Source: Hyphomicrobiales bacterium
GTDB lineage: Bacteria; Pseudomonadota; Alphaproteobacteria; Rhizobiales; Xanthobacteraceae
Length of the DNA: 12,186 bases
Assembly: GCA_003164375.1 (NCBI GenBank)
Contig: PLTE01000297.1
Span: forward strand, 1 to 12,186
Reading direction: 5' to 3'
Below are positions 7,221 through 12,186 of this stretch, piece by piece. Made by a program: the position numbers and the translations under genes. The notes under the pieces are model-generated. The model was given only the letters and a program-made list of their open reading frames with translations. It did no database searches and was not told where the DNA came from. The stretch's first letter is position 1. Each line of letters starts with the position of its first letter.

Positions 7221-7835
7221 ATGAAACGCTGGGCGATCGTCGTTGCGGCGCTGCTGATCGGCGTCATCGGGCTGCGGCACCATTCCCGCCAGGCTCTTGC
7301 CCAAGGCAGTGCCGGCTGGGTGACGCTGTTCGACGGCAAGAATCTCGATAACTGGAACCCGATCGGCACCGCTAACTGGAAGCTGGAAGACGGCAGCGTC
7401 GTCGCTGACAACGGCAACGGCTTTCTGGTCTCGAAGAATGACTATACCGATTACGATCTCAAGGTCGAATTCTGGATCGAGTCCAAGACCAATAGTGGCG
7501 TCTTCATCCGCTGCACCGACCCGACCAGCGTCACCGGCAAAACCGCCTATGAAGTCAATATTTGGGACACCCGGCCCGAGCAGAATTACGGGACCGGCGC
7601 AATTGTCGACCTCGCAGCAGTCAATCCGATGCCGACCGCCGGCGGCAAGTGGAACGTCTACGAGATCATCGCCAAAGGCGATACCTTCACCGTAATCCTC
7701 AACGGGCAGAAGACCGTCGACAACGTCAAATCCGACAAATTTGCCAAGGGCCGCATCGCGCTGCAGCACGGTAAGGGCGTTACCGACGAGAGCGGTATAG
7801 TCAAATTCCGCAAGGTGGAAATCAAGCCGCTGTAA
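7221..7835 (+). CDS. Secreted DUF1080 / 3-keto-disaccharide hydrolase-like protein
   Basis: A 204-residue exported protein. Residues 1-27 form a signal peptide: KR at 2-3, a hydrophobic core, and an ALA-Q cleavage site after residue 27. The rest is one DUF1080 (PF06439) concanavalin-like beta-sandwich with family hallmarks WVTLFDGKNLDNW (33-45), SGVFIRC, YEVNIWDT and a late GRIALQHG. Some members hydrolyse or hydrate 3-keto-sugars in the periplasm; whether this short single-domain form is catalytic or only binds carbohydrate is unknown. The start is set by the GGGGAGGAA site just upstream. A longer frame in the same register reaching back to 6726 is rejected because it overlaps radC. It converges with the leftward inhibitor-like gene. 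Confidence 0.85.
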   Translation: MKRWAIVVAALLIGVIGLRHHSRQALAQGSAGWVTLFDGKNLDNWNPIGTANWKLEDGSVVADNGNGFLVSKNDYTDYDLKVEFWIESKTNSGVFIRCTDPTSVTGKTAYEVNIWDTRPEQNYGTGAIVDLAAVNPMPTAGGKWNVYEIIAKGDTFTVILNGQKTVDNVKSDKFAKGRIALQHGKGVTDESGIVKFRKVEIKPL

Positions 7836-7868
7836 TCGACGACTGGAATGCGTCGCGGAGCCTGTCAT

Positions 7869-7895
7869 CGGGCCGGCCACTTCGGGCCGGACCCG
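7869..7895. terminator. Hairpin between convergent genes
   Basis: CGGGCCGGCC (7869-7878) pairs with GGCCGGACCCG (7885-7895), ten base pairs with a single bulged A at 7891 and a six-base ACTTCG loop. It lies in the 81-base gap between the converging DUF1080 and inhibitor-like genes and could stop transcription from either side. No T run follows on either strand, so efficiency is uncertain. Confidence 0.5.
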
Positions 7896-7916
7896 TAGGC
7901 TTGCAATGGCGCTCCA

Positions 7917-8717
7917 TTACTGCCGGATCAGCAGGAACGGATCGGCGGATTCCGGCAGGCGTTGCCAAGTGTTGGTGTCGTTCTCTTCGAATTGCCAAGA
8001 CTCGCCGCGTTGCGAAAGCAGGACCAGATCGCCTTGGTCCAGACGCCATGCCGCCGGACCGAACCGCGTAACCGAAACATCGCAGCCCGGCTTGATCTTC
8101 AGCGCCAAAGTATCGGTGCCGACGGGGCTGTTCGCCAGGGTCAGCACGCAGATTAGTTTGCCGGTGCCGCGGGCGACGCCCCAATCGCCGACCATGTCGT
8201 TGGCGGAACGCATCGGCGCCGCGGCCGCGGTCTGCAAAATGAAGCGGCCTTCTTCCGGCGTGAAGCCGTCGAACATGCCGCTTTCGACTTCGGTGAGTTC
8301 GACCACCGAATTGCCGCGCGCATCGAGCAGCCGCAAGCTGCCGTAATTGTCCACCGCCCAGGCGACGATATCTTTGGTGGAGGGAAAAACGTTCGGACAA
8401 TTTTTGTCGATATCGAGTTTGTTGCCGCCGGATACCGCGTCGGCACGGAAATTGAACCGGCAGATCTTATCATGATCGGCGTTGGAGAATTCCCAAGCCC
8501 CTATCATGGTGCTCATGGCATCCTTGGGCTGCTCCGTACCTTGCGGCTGTGTAGCCGGCGAGGGGCTTGTGGACGACGGCGCGGTCGGCGTGTCCTGTTG
8601 CGTGGTCTCTCGATTGTTTTGAGCGAAGCCCAGCGTGCCGCAAAGGCACGCCGTGACGGCGGTGAAAATCACAGCGCCAAATCTTATAGCGACAAGCCTC
8701 ACAGCGCCTAGCTTCAT
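7917..8717 (-). CDS. Exported protein with two AprI/Inh-like domains
   Basis: A 266-residue protein. The N-terminus is an export signal; cleavage could be at GFA-Q after residue 32, or, since VTAC at 21-24 fits a lipobox, it could be a lipoprotein on Cys24. A Pro/Thr/Ser/Gln-rich linker (about 34-67) follows. Then come two parallel domains (about 69-163 and 174-266), each starting GxW and holding a cysteine pair, C86/C107 and C190/C212, spaced like the single disulfide of AprI/Inh (PF02974) metalloprotease inhibitors. They look like a tandem duplication. The family blocks serralysin-type proteases in the periplasm; no such protease is in the window, so a general binding or envelope role is possible. 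ATG 8717 has GGAG ten bases upstream; GTG 8732 would add five residues. It starts 25 bases after the hydroxyacid dehydrogenase gene. Confidence 0.75.
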   Translation of the reverse strand: MKLGAVRLVAIRFGAVIFTAVTACLCGTLGFAQNNRETTQQDTPTAPSSTSPSPATQPQGTEQPKDAMSTMIGAWEFSNADHDKICRFNFRADAVSGGNKLDIDKNCPNVFPSTKDIVAWAVDNYGSLRLLDARGNSVVELTEVESGMFDGFTPEEGRFILQTAAAAPMRSANDMVGDWGVARGTGKLICVLTLANSPVGTDTLALKIKPGCDVSVTRFGPAAWRLDQGDLVLLSQRGESWQFEENDTNTWQRLPESADPFLLIRQ

Positions 8718-8730
8718 AGCGCCATGCTCC
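8656..8730 (-). repeat. 15-bp imperfect tandem repeats in a signal-peptide coding region
   Basis: Four clear 15-base units begin at 8671, 8686, 8701 and 8716 on the plus strand, each opening with A(C/T)AGCG(C/A)C. A fifth, degraded unit is at 8656-8670. On the coding strand they give the five-residue series EHGAM, KLGAV, RLVAI, RFGAV, IFTAV, which spans the start codon and most of the signal peptide of the inhibitor-like protein. Confidence 0.6.
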
Positions 8731-8742
8731 ACGGCGGATCGA

Positions 8743-9711
8743 TTATTTCCAATTCTGCCACGGCGTTTCCGGTACCGGCGTCAGCGGCGGCTTGCCGGTC
8801 GCCCAGGCCAGAATGTTGTCGACGACAAGCTGATCCATCTTATCGCGGGTATGGACCGAGGCCGAGCCGAGATGGGGAAACAGCACCACGGTTTCCATCT
8901 CCAACAGCTCTTTGGGCACCTCCGGTTCCTTCACGTAAACATCGAGGCCGGCCGACAGGATTCGCTTGTCTTTGAGCGCCTTGATCAAGGCCGGTTCGTC
9001 GACCACCGAGCCGCGCGCCATGTTGATGACGATGCCGTTCGGGCCGAGTGCATCGAGCACCTCGGCATTGATCAGGTTCGCCGTCGCCGCGCCACCCGGC
9101 ACGATCACCATCAGCGTGTCGACGTCGCGGGCCATGTCGACGAGCTTCGGGTAGTAACGATAGGCGAGTTCCGGCCGCTTCTGCCGGGTGTGATAGACGA
9201 TCGGCACGCCGAAAGCCTCGAGCCGGCGTGCGATGGCCTGACCGATCGCGCCCATGCCGACGATGCCCACTGTACGATTGCGTAACGTCGCCTTGCTCAG
9301 CGGATAGCCCTTTTCGAGCCATTTGCCGGCGCGCACGTAGCGTTCGGCCTGGGACAACTCCCGCACTGTGCAGAGCAAGAGTCCGATCGCGGTGTCGGCA
9401 ACTTCCTCGGTCAGCACCTCGGGTGTGTTGGTGACGATGATGTTATGCGCAACCGCATATTTGACGTCGACATTGTCGTAGCCGACGCCGAAGCTCGAAA
9501 CGATCTCAAGTTTCGGAAAGCGCTCCAGCAGACTTGCCGACATCTGCCCCTGCGCGCAGGCAATCGCCCGCACATTGCCGTGTTGGGCGATAAAGGCGTC
9601 GCGGTCGCCGGCGTCCGCGGCCTTATAGAGGGTACAGGCCGCCTCGATGCCCTTCACGATGGTCGGCTTGGTCGGACCGAAGAGCACCACCTCACGTTTG
9701 TCGGTAGCCAT
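8743..9711 (-). CDS. D-2-hydroxyacid dehydrogenase, glyoxylate/hydroxypyruvate reductase type
   Basis: A 322-residue cytosolic NAD(P)H-dependent oxidoreductase that interconverts 2-keto acids and D-2-hydroxy acids. The Rossmann loop is GMGAIG (152-157). The catalytic triad is R233 (NMARGS), E262 (VKEPEV) and H280 (FPHLGSAS). Substrate-loop residues SFGVGYDN are at 73-80. HTRQKRP at 174-180, with Arg after the second beta strand, suggests NADPH preference, as in GhrA/GhrB/GRHPR-like enzymes. The ATG at 9711 has GAGGAA upstream overlapping the stop codon of the E2 gene, nine bases away, so translation is probably coupled. Glyoxylate, hydroxypyruvate or another keto acid could be the substrate. 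Confidence 0.88.
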   Translation of the reverse strand: MATDKREVVLFGPTKPTIVKGIEAACTLYKAADAGDRDAFIAQHGNVRAIACAQGQMSASLLERFPKLEIVSSFGVGYDNVDVKYAVAHNIIVTNTPEVLTEEVADTAIGLLLCTVRELSQAERYVRAGKWLEKGYPLSKATLRNRTVGIVGMGAIGQAIARRLEAFGVPIVYHTRQKRPELAYRYYPKLVDMARDVDTLMVIVPGGAATANLINAEVLDALGPNGIVINMARGSVVDEPALIKALKDKRILSAGLDVYVKEPEVPKELLEMETVVLFPHLGSASVHTRDKMDQLVVDNILAWATGKPPLTPVPETPWQNWK

Positions 9712-9720
9712 AGTCGTTCC

Positions 9721-11064
9721 TCATACCAGCATGCTCACCGGCAATTCGATAAGAGTCTTGATGGCGGCCAAAAGCTCGGCACCGAGCGCGCCGTCGAGCA
9801 CGCGATGGTCGCAGGACAGCGTTACGCTCATCGTGCTGACGAAAGCAACGCCACCGCCGTCCTGCTCGACCGCTTGCCGACGCGCGGCGCCGACCGCAAG
9901 AATGGTGGCGTGCGGCGGATTGATGATGGCGGTGAATTCGCGCACGCCATGCATGCCGAGGTTGGAGATCGCCGACGCGCCACCCTGATAGTCTGCGGGC
10001 TTCAGCTTTTTGTCGCGGGCGCGCGCCGCGAGGTTCTTCATCTCGGCCGAGATCGCCGACAGCGATTTGGTCTCGGCCTCGCGCAACACCGGCGTGATCA
10101 GCCCGCCGTCGAGCGCGACCGCGATGCCGATATCGGAATGCTTGAACCTTAAGATGCGGTCGCCGGCCCACACCGCATTCGCCGCCGGCACGCGCTGCAA
10201 AGCGAGCGCCAGCGCGCGGATGACGAAATCGTTCACCGAAAGCTTGAATGCCGGATTGCCGTCGCGGTCTTTGGGCGCGGCGGCGTTGGCTTCTTCGCGC
10301 AGCGCAATGAGCCGGTCGATGGCGACGTCGGCCATGAGATAGAAGGTCGGAACGGCCGCGGCTTGCGTCAGCCGCGCCGCGATGGTCCGGCGCATGCCGT
10401 CGAGCGGCACTTCGTCGTAGCTGTCCGGCGCGTAGAGTGCCTTGATCTCGCCGGCGCTCGGCCCCGCGGGTGCGCCGGCCGGTGCGGTCGCCGGCCGCGG
10501 CGCCTCTGCGATGTCGCGCGCGACGATGCGGCCGTGCGGGCCCGAACCGCGCAACTTGCCAAGGTCGATACCGTTCTCGGCCGCCAGCCGCCGCGCCAGC
10601 GGCGTGACCGTGACGCCGCCAGCCAGCCGTGCTGGCCCGAAATTGTGCGGCGGCGTGCGCACCTCGAAGAATGGATCGAGTTTGACCGGCAATTCATCGA
10701 TTGTGACCGAGCGTGCGTTTTGCAGCAGTTCCATACTGGGCTGCGGTACGCGCGATATTTGAGCAGCCGGCGCTTGAACAGCGGATGCAGCCGATGCCGC
10801 CGGCTTAGCCGGGGCGTTGGTCGACGCGCCGGTGCCGTCGGCGATCACCGCGACCACGGCACCGACTGGAGCGATGTCGCCTGCCGATACGCGGATTTCG
10901 CTCAATGTGCCGGTCGTGGTCGACGGCACTTCCATCGAGACCTTATCGGTCTCGATCTCGAACAGGTTGTCGCCCGGCTTCACGGTCTCGCCAGCCGACT
11001 TGAACCATTTGGTGATTTTACCCTCGGCGACGGTCTCGCCGAGCTGCGGCATTAAAACGTCCAT
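9721..11064 (-). CDS. 2-oxoacid dehydrogenase complex E2 (dihydrolipoamide acyltransferase)
   Basis: A 447-residue E2 subunit, which passes the acyl group from the E1 decarboxylase to CoA. Order: one lipoyl domain (1-76) with lipoylated K41 in ETDKVSM; a linker (77-150); an E3/E1-binding domain (151-187, PLARRLAxENGID and GSGPHGRI); an Ala/Pro/Gly-rich hinge; and the acyltransferase core (about 210-447) with SCDHRVLDG, catalytic H420 and D424. The linker has an unusual segment (101-150) that is not the simple Ala/Pro hinge expected. Sequence alone does not show whether the substrate is pyruvate, acetoin, a branched-chain keto acid or other. E1 and E3 are not in the window. It starts ten bases after the aldehyde dehydrogenase stop, with a modest GGTGAG site. 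Confidence 0.9.
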   Translation of the reverse strand: MDVLMPQLGETVAEGKITKWFKSAGETVKPGDNLFEIETDKVSMEVPSTTTGTLSEIRVSAGDIAPVGAVVAVIADGTGASTNAPAKPAASAASAVQAPAAQISRVPQPSMELLQNARSVTIDELPVKLDPFFEVRTPPHNFGPARLAGGVTVTPLARRLAAENGIDLGKLRGSGPHGRIVARDIAEAPRPATAPAGAPAGPSAGEIKALYAPDSYDEVPLDGMRRTIAARLTQAAAVPTFYLMADVAIDRLIALREEANAAAPKDRDGNPAFKLSVNDFVIRALALALQRVPAANAVWAGDRILRFKHSDIGIAVALDGGLITPVLREAETKSLSAISAEMKNLAARARDKKLKPADYQGGASAISNLGMHGVREFTAIINPPHATILAVGAARRQAVEQDGGGVAFVSTMSVTLSCDHRVLDGALGAELLAAIKTLIELPVSMLV

Positions 11065-11074
11065 GGAATGAGAC

Positions 11075-12186
11075 TCACCATGTTACCGAGATGTATTGCG
11101 TCTCCGTAAATTCCATCAGCCCTTCATGCGCGCCTTCCCGGCCGAGGCCGGATTGCTTGACGCCGCCGAACGGGGCCGCCGGATCGGAAACGACGCCACG
11201 GTTAAGCCCGATCATGCCGAAGTCGAGCTTCTCCGAGATCCGCAGGCCGCGGCTCAAGTCCTTGGTGTAGAGATAGGCGACGAGACCGTATTCGGTGTCG
11301 TTGGCGCGCGTGATCACCTCGTCCTCGGACTTGAAGCTCTGCAGCGAGGCGACCGGCCCGAAAATCTCGTCGTTGAGCATTTTGGCGTCGTTGGACACGT
11401 TGGCCAGCACGGTCGCCGGATAAAAGAAGCCGGGGCCGCCGGGCGCCTTGCCGCCGGTGAGCACTTTGGCGCCTTTTTTCACCGCGTCGTCGACCAGCTC
11501 GATGACCTTGTCGAGGCCTTCTTTGTTCACCAGCGGACCGAGGGCTACGCCGTCGTCGAGACCGTTACCCATTTTCAGGCCGGCCATCTTGGCGGTGAGC
11601 TTCTTGGCAAACTCGTCATGCACCTTTTCGTGCACATAGAAACGGTTAGCGGCGGTACAGGCCTCGCCCATATTCCTCATCTTGGCGATCATGGCGCCGT
11701 CTATTGCGGCGTCGACATCGGCATCGTCCAACACGATGAAGGGCGCATTGCCGCCGAGCTCCATGGCCGGCTTGACAATCGAGTCGGCGGCTTCGTGCAA
11801 AAGCTTTCTGCCGACTTCGGTAGAGCCGGTGAACGACACCACGCGAACGCGCGGGTCATGCAGCATGGCGCCGACGACCTTACCGGAGGAGCGCGAGGGA
11901 ATGACGTTGACGACGCCTGCAGGCACGCCGGCCTCTTCGAGGATCGGCATCAGCGCCAGCATGGTGAGCGGCGTATCGGACGCCGGCTTGAGCACGACAG
12001 GACAGCCGGCGGCGAGCGCCGGGCCGATCTTGCGCGTCGCCATCGCGGCCGGAAAATTCCACGGCGTCACCAGGACCGCGATGCCGGCCGGCCGGTGATG
12101 CACCAGAATGCGCGCGCCGGTGGAGGGCGCGATCGAATTCTGGCCGATATTGCGCACCGCTTCCTCGGCGTACCAGCGGAAGAACT
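11075..12186 (-). CDS. gabD: Aldehyde dehydrogenase, succinate-semialdehyde type (5' end outside window)
   Basis: The last 370 residues of an NAD(P)-dependent aldehyde dehydrogenase of roughly 480; the gene enters from the right edge, opening FFRWYAEEAVRNIG in frame. Motifs in order: TPWNFPAA with the oxyanion Asn, KPASDTPL with the cofactor Lys, FTGSTEVG, MELGGNAPF with the general-base Glu, GEACTAANR with the catalytic Cys, EIFGPV and PFGGVKQSGLGREG. The last is typical of succinate-semialdehyde/glutarate-semialdehyde dehydrogenases. GEACTAANR and GLNRGVVSDPAAPFGG differ from E. coli GabD (GQTCVCANR), so the exact aldehyde is uncertain. It is the most upstream visible gene of the leftward operon. 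Confidence 0.88.
   Translation of the reverse strand, partial: FFRWYAEEAVRNIGQNSIAPSTGARILVHHRPAGIAVLVTPWNFPAAMATRKIGPALAAGCPVVLKPASDTPLTMLALMPILEEAGVPAGVVNVIPSRSSGKVVGAMLHDPRVRVVSFTGSTEVGRKLLHEAADSIVKPAMELGGNAPFIVLDDADVDAAIDGAMIAKMRNMGEACTAANRFYVHEKVHDEFAKKLTAKMAGLKMGNGLDDGVALGPLVNKEGLDKVIELVDDAVKKGAKVLTGGKAPGGPGFFYPATVLANVSNDAKMLNDEIFGPVASLQSFKSEDEVITRANDTEYGLVAYLYTKDLSRGLRISEKLDFGMIGLNRGVVSDPAAPFGGVKQSGLGREGAHEGLMEFTETQYISVTW

Overview
The window looks like chromosomal DNA of a GC-rich alphaproteobacterium, probably in the Rhizobiales/Hyphomicrobiales (Bradyrhizobium/Xanthobacteraceae-like). The signs are G/C-ending codons, a RadC and a methionine aminopeptidase whose N-termini read like alphaproteobacterial ones, and an AprI/Inh-type inhibitor protein. 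This placement comes from remembered family resemblance, not a search. I see no tRNA, rRNA, CRISPR array, insertion sequence, prophage or plasmid function.

Left edge (1-767): the first codons of a leftward gene that runs off the window, a GC-rich imperfect palindrome, a terminator hairpin, a short leftward secreted protein of unknown function, and a 354-bp divergent intergenic region. That region is AT-rich and holds a perfect 17-bp palindrome and several TTATTG-like repeats, so it is the likely control region of the rightward cluster.

Rightward catabolic cluster (768-5325): an IlvD/Edd dehydratase of the D-xylonate dehydratase (XylD) type, a PEP mutase/isocitrate lyase-superfamily lyase, an SDR dehydrogenase close to the 2-keto-3-deoxy-sugar-acid/BDH2 group, and a D-erythronate dehydrogenase-like (DenD) epimerase-fold protein whose frame is broken by one missing base near 4960. 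Gaps of 39-62 bp and one shared strand suggest a single operon. Together they suggest non-phosphorylative breakdown of a sugar acid: dehydration to a 2-keto-3-deoxy acid, oxidation, then C-C cleavage. The substrate and step order are inference.

Rightward housekeeping genes (5425-7835): map (methionine aminopeptidase), radC (JAMM-domain protein), then a secreted DUF1080/3-keto-disaccharide hydrolase-like protein with its own promoter containing a perfect TATAAT.

Leftward block (7917-12186), read right to left: a 5'-truncated succinate-semialdehyde-type aldehyde dehydrogenase, a lipoyl-bearing 2-oxoacid dehydrogenase E2 acyltransferase, a D-2-hydroxyacid dehydrogenase of the glyoxylate/hydroxypyruvate reductase type, and an exported protein with two AprI/Inh-like domains. 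The first three are 9-10 bp apart and almost certainly co-transcribed; their promoter lies beyond the window. A hairpin separates this block from the converging DUF1080 gene.

Nothing here is clearly a new defence or mobile system. The most notable points are the sugar-acid cluster with a PEPM-family lyase where an aldolase or hydrolase is usually found, the denD frameshift, the operator-like palindrome, and a signal peptide built from 15-bp tandem repeats.
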